From Bacteroidota bacterium (lineage in GTDB: Bacteria; Bacteroidota; Bacteroidia; 2-12-FULL-35-15), in contig JAHEYA010000211.1 in the NCBI GenBank assembly GCA_023251855.1, positions 1-5,222 on the forward strand: 5,222 nucleotides of DNA, read 5' to 3'. The first letter of the stretch is position 1, and each line of letters starts with the position of its first letter. Under the pieces are notes generated by a model that saw only the letters and a program-made list of their open reading frames with translations, had not been told where the DNA came from and ran no database searches. The position numbers and the translations under genes are program-made. This document shows positions 1-5,212 of this stretch, piece after piece.

Positions 1-537
1 GATACAGGCGAGTTTAAAGTTGGTGCAACTGTTAAGATTGCTTATGTTGATCAATCTCATACTGAAATTGACCCTAATAAAACCATTTACGAAGTACTTA
101 CGGGTGGAAGTGAAAATATTGTGATTGGTGGACAAACATTGAACTCCAGGGCGTATGTATCTAAATTTAACTTCAATGGTTCTGACCAAGGAAAAAAATG
201 TGGAATACTTTCCGGTGGTGAACGCAACCGTTTGCATTTAGCATTAACATTAAAAAAAGAAGCGAATGTTTTATTACTTGATGAGCCAACAAATGATTTG
301 GATGTAAATACATTACGTGCATTAGAAGAAGGTTTAGAAAACTATGCAGGATGTGCTGTTATCATTTCCCACGACCGTTGGTTCCTCGACCGTGTATGTA
401 CCCATATTCTTGCTTTTGAAGGTGATTCACAGATATATTATTTTGAAGGAGGATATTCCGAATACGAAGAAAATAAAAAGAAACGCCTTGGCAATGTAGA
501 ACCGAGGCGTGTGAAATATAAAAAATTGACGGTGTGA
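1..537 (+). CDS. ettA: Energy-dependent translational throttle protein EttA (ABC-F ATPase), C-terminal 178 residues
   Basis: This is the 3' part of an ABC-F gene, open from the first base of the window and ending at a TGA. ABC-F proteins of the EttA type bind the ribosomal E site and couple ATP state to translation elongation; they act in the cytoplasm and have no membrane domain. What is visible is most of the second ATPase domain: the ABC signature LSGGERNR, Walker B VLLLDEPTNDLD, and the switch histidine in IISHDRWFLDR. Walker A and the whole first ATPase domain lie upstream of the window. The tail (RRLGN, then EPRRVKYKKL) closely resembles the EttA C-terminus (in E. coli, as I recall it, EPKRIKYKRIAK), which favours EttA over Uup or other ABC-F members. 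An internal GTG at 121 is not a start, because clear homology continues upstream of it. A core gene, likely marking the edge of the accessory region. Confidence 0.93.
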   Translation, partial: DTGEFKVGATVKIAYVDQSHTEIDPNKTIYEVLTGGSENIVIGGQTLNSRAYVSKFNFNGSDQGKKCGILSGGERNRLHLALTLKKEANVLLLDEPTNDLDVNTLRALEEGLENYAGCAVIISHDRWFLDRVCTHILAFEGDSQIYYFEGGYSEYEENKKKRLGNVEPRRVKYKKLTV

Positions 538-611
538 GTTGATATTAATTGCAATAATACTAAGCACATTTCAGCATTTTCGATTCTGTGTAATGAAAAA
601 CAATTAAACAG

Positions 612-628
612 GATAATTGCTAATTATC
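612..628. repeat. Small perfect hairpin between ettA and the next gene
   Basis: GATAATT and AATTATC form a perfect 7-bp stem around a 3-base loop (GCT). The stem is almost all A/T and has no T-run after it on the + strand, so it is not a convincing intrinsic terminator for ettA. It could be a weak operator or a chance feature of AT-rich DNA. Nothing else stands out in the 153 bases between ettA and the gene at 691. Confidence 0.3.
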
Positions 629-690
629 AAAAATTAAAACTGCATTACAAATGTATTTTAGCGATGTGCTAACTTGAAATTTAATATTAA

Positions 691-1335
691 ATGGCAAACG
701 AAAAGCTCATACTGGCAATATCATCGGATGGAGAAGAAATTACAGTTGAACAATGCAAAGAATACCTAAAAACGAAGGACAAGAAAAAACTTGCAAGTTT
801 CATCTATGACAGGTTTTACGGAAGGTATTTAAAAACATTTGATTTTCCAAACCAAGACTTTAGGGCAAACTATAAAAGTGGTTTCGCTTTAATGACAAGT
901 TGCTGTTTGCTAATTGAAACATATGTATCATTCACTAATAAAAAATATAGAGACACTAAAGATAAAAGCAGAGAATGTTTTGGTTACTTTTTCACAACTG
1001 AAGATCGGTTTTCACTTTTTGCTACTGGTGGAGTTAAGCCGGACGGAACAATTGCAGATAAAAAAGACGGGGGTATCCCGAACGATTTTTACGAAAATGT
1101 AAGGTGCGGAATTTTGCACAATCGAGATACAAAAAATGATTGGACTATCACGAGAGAGGCGAGCAAGGAGTATTTTGACGAAGCGACAAAAAAAATCAAC
1201 GCTACAAAGTTTGCTAACCGACTCAAAGCCGTTTTATCCGACTACAAGAAAAAATTAATAGCATCAGACTTTGATAAAGATGAAATTTGGTTTAACTTTC
1301 GAAACCGATTAAGTGACTTAATTGCAAAATCATAA
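691..1335 (+). CDS. Hypothetical protein, 214 aa, with HEPN-like R-x4-H motif
   Basis: I do not recognise a named family with certainty. The protein is soluble, charged and predicted largely helical, without signal peptide or membrane segment. Two parts stand out. A hydrophobic helix at about residues 63-82 (FALMTSCCLLIETYVSF) carries a single acidic residue, Glu76. A second segment at about 131-144 (NDFYENVRCGILHN) holds Arg138-Cys-Gly-Ile-Leu-His143, an R-x4-H pattern. HEPN ribonucleases use Rx4-6H as catalytic motif in the second half of a four-helix bundle, and they occur in toxin-antitoxin, abortive-infection and CRISPR effectors. The residue after Arg in active HEPN proteins is usually polar (N, D or H); here it is Cys, which weakens the call. 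Start: ATG at 691 after an A/T-rich leader with no Shine-Dalgarno, normal for Bacteroidota. No partner antitoxin is adjacent; the next gene, 59 bases downstream, is a secreted TPR protein. The gene is surely coding; the HEPN assignment is inference. Confidence 0.8.
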   Translation: MANEKLILAISSDGEEITVEQCKEYLKTKDKKKLASFIYDRFYGRYLKTFDFPNQDFRANYKSGFALMTSCCLLIETYVSFTNKKYRDTKDKSRECFGYFFTTEDRFSLFATGGVKPDGTIADKKDGGIPNDFYENVRCGILHNRDTKNDWTITREASKEYFDEATKKINATKFANRLKAVLSDYKKKLIASDFDKDEIWFNFRNRLSDLIAKS

Positions 1336-1394
1336 ATCAAGATTTTTAATTTAAAATTTTCATCTTTTTATCGGAGATATTAAATACAAAAAAA

Positions 1395-2312
1395 ATGACA
1401 AAAAAATTACTTATAATTTTTCAACTATTTTTCATTCCAGTAACTTATTCACAAACAAATCTTGAGAATAAATATAACATGCAGGGCAATGCCAAGTGTA
1501 AATTACAAAACTTTACAGGAGCTATTATGGATTATAATAAAGCTATTGAACTCAGTCCGAATGATGCAGCTATCTATTCAAATAGAGGCACTGCAAAAAC
1601 GAAATTAAAAGATTATAACGGTGCAACGGAAGATTTTAATAAAGCAATCGAACTTAATCCTAATGAAGCAGCTATCTATTTAAATAGAGGCGATGCAAAA
1701 AAGGAATTGGGAAACTATAGCGAGGCAATGGAAGATTTTAATAAAGCTATTAAACTCAATCCCACTCTTAAAGAAGTATATTATAATCGGGGGAATTTAA
1801 ATTTTCTTTTAAAGGATTATTCAAATGCTATTACAGACTTCTCTCAAGTGATAAATTTAAATCCAAAAGATGCTGATGCTTATCGCCAAATTGGGTGTAT
1901 TAAAGCTTTCGAAAAAAAATATAAAGAAGCAATTGTAGATTTAAGTAAAGCAATTGAGCTTAACCCCAAAGATGCTGAAACTTACTTTAACAGAGGAGTA
2001 TCAAAAAAAAATCTTGGTGATTACAGGGGTTCCATTCTTGACTTCAGTAAAACAATAGAAATTGATCCCCAAAAATCCGATGCTTATTGCCACAGAGGCG
2101 TTTCTAAAAGTATGTTAAAAGATTGGCAAAGCGCAATTCTTGATTATAACAAATCAATAGAAATTAACCCAAAGAATGGATACGCTTACCTAAGAAGAGG
2201 GCTCGCCATGGTAGTATTAAAGCAAAAAGAAAATGGTTGCATGGATTTTAGCAAGGCGGGTGAATTGGGAGAAGAAGAGTCCTATGATATGATTAAAAAG
2301 TTATGTAATTAA
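1395..2312 (+). CDS. Exported tetratricopeptide repeat protein, 305 aa, eight TPR units
   Basis: Residues 1-19 form a signal peptide: basic start (MTKK), hydrophobic core (LLIIFQLFFIPV) and a likely cut before Gln20 (VTYS|Q), a type common in Bacteroidota. There is no lipobox Cys, so a periplasmic or secreted soluble protein is expected. The rest is a solenoid of 34-residue TPRs beginning at about residues 24, 58, 92, 126, 160, 194, 228 and 262, each with the pattern Y-x-NRG...L-x-DY-x-x-A-x-x-DF-x-KAIELNP. The last unit diverges into a cap (GCMDFSKAGELG, ending KKLCN) often seen at the end of such proteins. TPRs bind other proteins or peptides; no catalytic domain is present, so the partner is unknown. 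The ATG at 1395 sits after an A-run, and it is the start that gives a complete signal peptide. It follows the 691-1335 gene by 59 bases in the same direction, but nothing shows a shared function. Confidence 0.92.
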   Translation: MTKKLLIIFQLFFIPVTYSQTNLENKYNMQGNAKCKLQNFTGAIMDYNKAIELSPNDAAIYSNRGTAKTKLKDYNGATEDFNKAIELNPNEAAIYLNRGDAKKELGNYSEAMEDFNKAIKLNPTLKEVYYNRGNLNFLLKDYSNAITDFSQVINLNPKDADAYRQIGCIKAFEKKYKEAIVDLSKAIELNPKDAETYFNRGVSKKNLGDYRGSILDFSKTIEIDPQKSDAYCHRGVSKSMLKDWQSAILDYNKSIEINPKNGYAYLRRGLAMVVLKQKENGCMDFSKAGELGEEESYDMIKKLCN

Positions 2313-2378
2313 TTATTGAATACTTTAACCACAATACGCCCACGTTCAGCGTAGGGTCTGAAATAAAATAAAAAAATT

Positions 2379-2389
2379 AGGCATTCCAA
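2379..2389 (+). repeat. Left arm of the outer inverted repeat
   Basis: AGGCATTCCAA, perfectly complementary in inverted orientation to 3139-3149, 750 bp away across the transposase gene and its hairpins. Unlike the right arm, this copy does not also fold into its own hairpin. Confidence 0.6.
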
Positions 2390-2452
2390 TCATCAGAACG
2401 TTAGGTTTAACCGGGCATCCCCAAAATAGATTTACATAGGTTTCAAGCTTAG

Positions 2453-2467
2453 AGGTTTGAGAAACCT
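2453..2467. repeat. Hairpin AGGTTT-GAG-AAACCT beside the first REP copy
   Basis: A perfect 6-bp stem with a 3-base loop lies three bases before the first REP copy. The right arm can alternatively pair with AGGTTTC at 2438-2444 (7 bp, 16-base loop). The left flank of the transposase is thus a cluster of small foldable sequences, which also includes GGTT-T-AACC at 2404-2412. Probably part of the element end. Confidence 0.5.
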
Positions 2468-2470
2468 GAA

Positions 2471-2497
2471 AGTCCCGTAGGGACGGTATTTTGGTAA
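2471..2497 (+). repeat. REP-like palindrome, copy 1 (left side)
   Basis: GTCCC-GTA-GGGAC stem-loop at 2472-2484, followed by a conserved tail ending TTTTGGTAA. Same orientation as copy 2 and inverted relative to copies 3 and 4. The stem is identical in all four copies; the loop is variable. Confidence 0.8.
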
Positions 2498-2522
2498 TAA
2501 AAATGACAGAATAAAAAACAGA

Positions 2523-2549
2523 AGTCCCATAGGGACGACCTTTTGGTAA
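2523..2549 (+). repeat. REP-like palindrome, copy 2 (left side)
   Basis: GTCCC-ATA-GGGAC stem-loop at 2524-2536 followed by GACC and the TTTTGGTAA tail. It lies 52 bases after copy 1 and ends 13 bases before the transposase ATG, so it falls in that gene's leader and could affect its expression. Confidence 0.8.
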
Positions 2550-2562
2550 AAAAACAGACACG

Positions 2563-3024
2563 ATGGCAAACACCTATTCCCAGTTAAATATCCATTGTGT
2601 CTTTGCTGTGAAAGGCAGGGAAAACATCATCGCAAAAAATTTTCGAGATGATTTGCACCGTTATATGTCAGGAATTTTAAAAAATGACGGTTCATATCCA
2701 CTGGCTGTTGGTGGTTGGAAAGACCATGTTCATGTCTTTTTTGAATTACCGGTTACCATGTCTGTTGCAAAACAAATGCAAATGCTGAAAGCGAGTGCTT
2801 CAACATGGATCAACAGTAACAAGTTGGTAACAGGTAAATTTAGTTGGCAAGAGGGGTACGCTGCATTTTCCTATTCCCGTTCACAGCGTGATACTGTAAT
2901 AAAATACATAATGAATCAGGAAGAACATCACAAACAGAAAACATTCAAAGAGGAATATTTAGAACTACTGAAAAAATTTGAAATTCCTTATGACGAAAAA
3001 TATCTGTTTGAATTTTATGATTAA
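2563..3024 (+). CDS. IS200/IS605-family (REP-associated) HUH transposase, 153 aa
   Basis: A small Y1-type HUH single-strand transposase (Pfam Y1_Tnp family). It cuts and joins single-stranded DNA next to hairpins through a 5'-phosphotyrosine. The HUH metal-binding pair is His55-Val-His57 in WKDHVHVFFELP. The conserved FSWQEGYAAFSYS block covers residues 93-105. The catalytic tyrosine is most likely Tyr115 in VIKYIMNQEEHH, with Gln119 four residues on as in other members. Length is normal for an intact member, with no frameshift. The gene stands alone with no TnpB partner, and the flanking inverted GTCCC/GGGAC hairpins point to the RAYT/REP branch, where the enzyme is thought to spread or act on REP sequences. 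ATG at 2563 gives the typical MANTYSQLNIHCVFAVKGR start. No Shine-Dalgarno is present. Looks functional by sequence. Confidence 0.92.
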   Translation: MANTYSQLNIHCVFAVKGRENIIAKNFRDDLHRYMSGILKNDGSYPLAVGGWKDHVHVFFELPVTMSVAKQMQMLKASASTWINSNKLVTGKFSWQEGYAAFSYSRSQRDTVIKYIMNQEEHHKQKTFKEEYLELLKKFEIPYDEKYLFEFYD

Positions 3025-3034
3025 CGTAGAGAAT

Positions 3035-3054
3035 AAGGTCGTCCCTACGGGACT
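3035..3054 (-). repeat. REP-like palindrome, copy 3 (right side, inverted)
   Basis: AAGGTC followed by GTCCC-TAC-GGGAC at 3041-3053, beginning 10 bases after the transposase stop codon. On the minus strand it matches copy 2 through the GACGACCTT segment, then lacks the TTTTGGTAA tail, so it is the shortest copy. Its hairpin could also slow or end transcription of the transposase, but no T-run follows. Confidence 0.78.
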
Positions 3055-3076
3055 TGCTACTTTATGGAAACCTTTT

Positions 3077-3104
3077 TTACCATAAGAATCGTCCCTCCGG
3101 GACT
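3077..3104 (-). repeat. REP-like palindrome, copy 4 (right side, inverted)
   Basis: GTCCC-TCC-GGGAC at 3091-3103. Read on the minus strand it is followed by the TATGGTAA tail seen in copies 1 and 2 (there TTTTGGTAA), with one extra base in the spacer. On the + strand the stem is followed by five T (3104-3108), so it could also serve as a rho-independent terminator for the transposase gene. Confidence 0.78.
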
Positions 3105-3133
3105 TTTTGTAAAAGCAAATACCCTTGTTAAGC

Positions 3134-3149
3134 GGCATTTGGAATGCCT
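3134..3149. repeat. Right arm of the outer inverted repeat, itself a hairpin
   Basis: GGCATT-TGG-AATGCC (3134-3148) is a perfect 6-bp stem with a 3-base loop. Its right part, TTGGAATGCCT (3139-3149), is the exact inverse of 2379-2389. AGCG at 3131-3134 and CGCT at 3157-3160 offer further pairing outside. From 3150 to 3202 I see no gene or clear site. Confidence 0.6.
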
Positions 3150-3202
3150 TAGTATGCGCTAAGCTAAAGTGATAGCAGGTGTGTTAGGGCTTTTGTATAA
3201 GT

Positions 3203-3288
3203 TAAATCACTCAATCTCAGCAGTCAATCCTCTTTCCAGCAGAGCAGTACAAAATGGTTCTAATACTTTATACGAACCTTTTTTCACA
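3203..3288. repeat. 86-bp direct repeat, left copy (flanks hipBA)
   Basis: Identical to 5127-5212 at 83 of 86 positions; similarity stops abruptly at both ends. The distance between copies is 1924 bp and contains the whole hipBA module with its promoter. On the minus strand the repeat encodes the last 26 residues of a protein plus stop. Two of the three differences are silent in that frame and the third is Thr to Ser. Read as a target-gene 3' end duplicated on insertion, or as the mark of a segmental duplication. Confidence 0.93.
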
Positions 3289-3323
3289 CTCACATCTAAA
3301 ATCTCATATCTCATATCTAACAT
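3207..3323 (-). pseudogene. C-terminal remnant of the minus-strand gene found intact-ended at 5131
   Basis: On the minus strand, positions 3288 to 3207 read VKKGSYKVLEPFCTALLE and on to a TGA. This is the same C-terminus as the partial gene at the right edge, apart from one Thr/Ser change. Upstream of 3288 the frame stays open only through a heptamer repeat tract (giving MLDMRYEILDVS) and meets a TAG just before the ATG at 3323. This 38-residue ORF is best read as a leftover 3' fragment fused by chance to repeat DNA, not a real gene. It could be expressed as a micro-protein, but nothing supports that. Confidence 0.65.
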
Positions 3324-3325
3324 CT
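3291..3325. repeat. Degenerate heptamer tandem repeat, five units of NANATCT
   Basis: CACATCT, AAAATCT, CATATCT, CATATCT and AACATCT follow in exact 7-base phase. All units share ATCT at the end and A in the second position. The tract starts three bases after the left direct repeat ends, so it sits at a junction. It may come from slippage or from a dispersed intergenic repeat family. Confidence 0.75.
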
Positions 3326-3377
3326 AATTGAATATCAGCCATTTAAACAATTTATATATATTATTTTATACAAAATA

Positions 3378-3409
3378 TTGGAAATTACCGATATTAAGCC
3401 TTATATTTG
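3378..3409 (+). promoter_or_regulatory. Predicted hipBA promoter, Bacteroidota type
   Basis: TATATTTG at 3402-3409 fits the TAnnTTTG -7 element of Bacteroidota, with TTG at 3378-3380 as the -33 element and 21 bases between, near the usual spacing. An AT-rich stretch (about 3340-3377) lies upstream. An imperfect inverted repeat, AATATTGG / CCGATATT (3374-3381 and 3388-3395, 6-base gap), lies across the -33 element and could be a further binding site. Expected transcription start is near 3415, at the edge of the first operator. Confidence 0.6.
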
Positions 3410-3414
3410 TATGT

Positions 3415-3436
3415 AATGTTGGTTTTATACAACAAT
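3415..3436. promoter_or_regulatory. Predicted HipB operator 1
   Basis: AATGTTG-N8-CAACAAT: 7-base arms with one mismatch around an 8-base spacer, placed at the predicted transcription start just after the -7 element. E. coli HipB binds inverted repeats with the same 8-base spacing (TATCC-N8-GGATA), with different arm sequences. Binding here would block RNA polymerase. Confidence 0.65.
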
Positions 3437-3450
3437 ACTTTAATCAATTA

Positions 3451-3472
3451 ATTGTTGGTAATAGTCAACAAT
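3451..3472. promoter_or_regulatory. Predicted HipB operator 2
   Basis: ATTGTTG-N8-CAACAAT: perfect 7-base arms with the same 8-base spacer and right arm as operator 1. It begins 36 bases after operator 1 begins, so the two sites lie about 3.5 helical turns apart. It lies in the hipB leader, 23 bases before the chosen start. Two matching sites favour cooperative or looped repression by a HipB-HipA complex. Confidence 0.7.
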
Positions 3473-3495
3473 GAGTGCTAAAAAAGTCTATACTG

Positions 3496-3837
3496 ATGGA
3501 AAAGTCCTACATAAATAACCAAAGCAATAGTTCAATTATTGAAACTATAGGTGCTTTCATAAAACAACATCGTTTGGACCAGAATAAAACTCAAACAGAA
3601 TTGTCAAAAGAGGCTGGTATAAATCGTTCCACACTTGTTGAATTTGAGAATGGAAAAAGAATTAATCTGATCACATTTATACAATTATTGCGGGCATTGC
3701 ATTTACTTTATATGTTGAAAGAATTTCAAGCTCAAACACAATTGAGTCCGATGCAATTGGCAAAACTGGAAGAAACAAAACGTAAGCGAGCATCTAAGTC
3801 AAAAATTCCAATTAAGAAGTCTAAATCATCCTGGTAA
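3496..3837 (+). CDS. hipB: HipB-family antitoxin, helix-turn-helix repressor, 113 aa
   Basis: An Xre/HTH_3-type DNA-binding antitoxin that neutralises HipA and represses the operon. The HTH fold covers about residues 16-70, with the TQTELSKEAGINRSTLVEFENGKR helices at about 32-55. A basic tail (KRKRASKSK, IPIKKSK) ends in a C-terminal Trp113. E. coli HipB (88 aa) also ends in Trp, which inserts into HipA, so this is a telling shared feature; this protein is longer mainly in its C-terminal tail. I chose ATG 3496 (MEKSYINNQS). An in-frame GTG at 3475 would add seven residues (MLKKSIL) and would start three bases after operator 2. The stop overlaps the hipA start by one base (TAATG), which implies translational coupling. 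Likely autorepressed through the two inverted repeats at 3415 and 3451. Confidence 0.9.
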   Translation: MEKSYINNQSNSSIIETIGAFIKQHRLDQNKTQTELSKEAGINRSTLVEFENGKRINLITFIQLLRALHLLYMLKEFQAQTQLSPMQLAKLEETKRKRASKSKIPIKKSKSSW

Positions 3838-5129
3838 TGATAAAAACAGCATACATAAATTTATGGAAGCAACGTGTTGGTGCGATTGCCTGGGATTCCG
3901 AAACAGGAGTAGGTTCGTTTGAATATGATACTGTTTTTTTAAAAAAGGGATTGGACCTTGCTCCAATTAAAATGCCAATAGAAAATAAAGCCCGGAAAAT
4001 ATTTTCATTTCCTGAATTAAGAGATGTAACTACATTTAAAGGATTACCAGGGCTTATAGCCGATGCTCTGCCTGACAAATACGGTAATGCCTTAATTAAC
4101 ACCTGGCTTATAAACAATAATAGGCTTTCCGATAGTTTAACACCGGTAGAGATATTGTGTTTTATTGGCAAGAGAGGAATGGGCGCTTTGGAGTTTGAGC
4201 CAGTAATGCAAAATATCAAAGATACAGTAACAAAAGTTGAACTTGGAAGTTTAATACATGTAGCAGAGCAGATTCTTTCTGGCAGAAAAAACTTCAAAAC
4301 TAAATTAGTACCAACTGAAGAGAAAGCATTATTTGACATATTAAAAATTGGTACATCGGCAGGGGGTGCAAGGGCTAAGGCTGTTATTGCATTTAATTCA
4401 AAAACAAAGGAAATCAGAAGTGGACAAGCGGAAGCACCTAAGGGGTTTTCACATTGGCTAATTAAATTTGATGGAGTTACCGATAAGCAATTTGGTGTTT
4501 CAAGCGGTTATGGGCGAGTAGAAATGGCTTATTATCTGATGGCAAAAGACGCACAACTAGAAATGATGGAAAGCCGATTGCTGAATGAAAACGGAAGAGC
4601 ACATTTTATGACAAAACGATTCGATAGAGATGGAAATAAAAAAATTCATGTGCAAACTTTTTGTGCAATGCAACACTATAACTTCAATGAAATCAATCAA
4701 TATTCTTACGAGCAGTTATTTGAAACAATGCGTATACTCCATCTTCCTTATCCACAGGCAGAGCAACTTTATAGAAGAATGGTTTTTAACGTAATTGCAC
4801 GCAATTGCGATGACCACACAAAAAATTTTGCATTTGTGATGGATAAATCAGGCGAGTGGAAATTGTCTCCGGCATACGATGTTTGTCATGCTTACCGGCC
4901 CGGAAGTGATTGGGTAAGTCAACATTGTTTAAGCATTAATGGAAAACGTAAAAATATTTCACGTGAAGATTTGCTGAAAGTAGCAAAGCAAATGAATATT
5001 AAAAAAGCGGAAGCCATTATAAATCAAATTGCTACAACAGTTGGTAATTGGGAAAAGTATGCAAATGCAGCTGAAGTGAACTCCAAACTAAAACTCGCTA
5101 TAAAAAAAACATTACTGATTCTAAAATAA
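3837..5129 (+). CDS. hipA: HipA-family serine/threonine kinase toxin, 430 aa
   Basis: Full-length HipA-like kinase. In E. coli HipA phosphorylates glutamyl-tRNA synthetase and triggers growth arrest and persistence; the target here is unknown. The N-terminal HipA domain covers about residues 5-125, including the GLPGLIADALPDKYGN block. The glycine-rich loop is GTSAGGARAK (172-181): Ser174 aligns with the autophosphorylated Ser150 of E. coli HipA and Lys181 follows. RFDRDG sits at 261-266. The catalytic loop is NCDDHTKNF, with Asp325 and Asn330 aligning with Asp309 and Asn314, and the metal-binding Asp348 is in SPAYDV. The 23-residue Asp-to-Asp distance equals that in E. coli. All key residues are present, so an active toxin is expected. 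It is coupled to hipB by a TAATG overlap. Its TAA stop forms the first three bases of the right direct repeat, and one base separates it from the convergent minus-strand gene. Confidence 0.95.
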   Translation: MIKTAYINLWKQRVGAIAWDSETGVGSFEYDTVFLKKGLDLAPIKMPIENKARKIFSFPELRDVTTFKGLPGLIADALPDKYGNALINTWLINNNRLSDSLTPVEILCFIGKRGMGALEFEPVMQNIKDTVTKVELGSLIHVAEQILSGRKNFKTKLVPTEEKALFDILKIGTSAGGARAKAVIAFNSKTKEIRSGQAEAPKGFSHWLIKFDGVTDKQFGVSSGYGRVEMAYYLMAKDAQLEMMESRLLNENGRAHFMTKRFDRDGNKKIHVQTFCAMQHYNFNEINQYSYEQLFETMRILHLPYPQAEQLYRRMVFNVIARNCDDHTKNFAFVMDKSGEWKLSPAYDVCHAYRPGSDWVSQHCLSINGKRKNISREDLLKVAKQMNIKKAEAIINQIATTVGNWEKYANAAEVNSKLKLAIKKTLLILK

Positions 5130-5212
5130 ATCACTCAATCTCCGCAGTCAATCCTCTTTCCAGTAGAGCAGAACAAAATGGTTCTAATACTTTATACGAA
5201 CCTTTTTTCACA
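5127..5212. repeat. 86-bp direct repeat, right copy (flanks hipBA)
   Basis: Second copy of 3203-3288, differing at three positions. It starts with the hipA stop codon and runs into the convergent gene that leaves the window. Beyond 5212 the sequence differs at once from that beyond 3288: here coding seems to continue, there the heptamer tract begins. Confidence 0.93.

Larger units (their letters stand above)
2379..3149 (+). mobile_element. REP/RAYT-type element: IS200-like transposase with inverted pairs of palindromic repeats
   Basis: The transposase gene at 2563-3024 is bracketed by four copies of a short GTCCC-N3-GGGAC palindrome. Two lie on the left in one orientation (2471, 2523) and two on the right in the opposite orientation (3035, 3077). 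Outside these, AGGCATTCCAA at 2379-2389 and its exact reverse complement at 3139-3149 form an outer 11-bp inverted pair. Such flanking by inverted REP copies is what is known for REP-associated tyrosine transposases (RAYTs). True IS200/IS605 ends are subterminal hairpins without inverted repeats, so the exact ends here are my estimate; the element may be only 2471-3104. Confidence 0.65.

Noticed and set aside
612..628. Hairpin as intrinsic terminator of ettA
   Set aside because: The stem is almost all A/T and no T-run follows on the + strand.
914..1102. 62-residue open frame on the + strand
   Set aside because: It lies wholly inside the 214-residue gene in another frame and has no recognisable domain.
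691..2312. HEPN-like gene and TPR gene as a toxin-antitoxin pair
   Set aside because: The TPR protein has a signal peptide and should leave the cytoplasm, so it cannot plausibly neutralise a cytoplasmic RNase.
2346..2573. 75-residue open frame on the - strand
   Set aside because: It runs through the REP hairpins and into the transposase start; its residues come from palindromic repeat DNA.
2471..3104. Four short palindromic repeats considered as a CRISPR array
   Set aside because: They are interrupted by a transposase gene, differ in orientation, and have irregular spacing with no spacer-like units.
3475..3495. GTG at 3475 as the hipB start
   Set aside because: It is possible, but ATG 3496 gives a more natural N-terminus and leaves room after operator 2; kept as an alternative only.
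3821..4339. 172-residue open frame antisense to hipA
   Set aside because: It lies opposite the well-supported HipA N-terminal half, with no recognisable domain.
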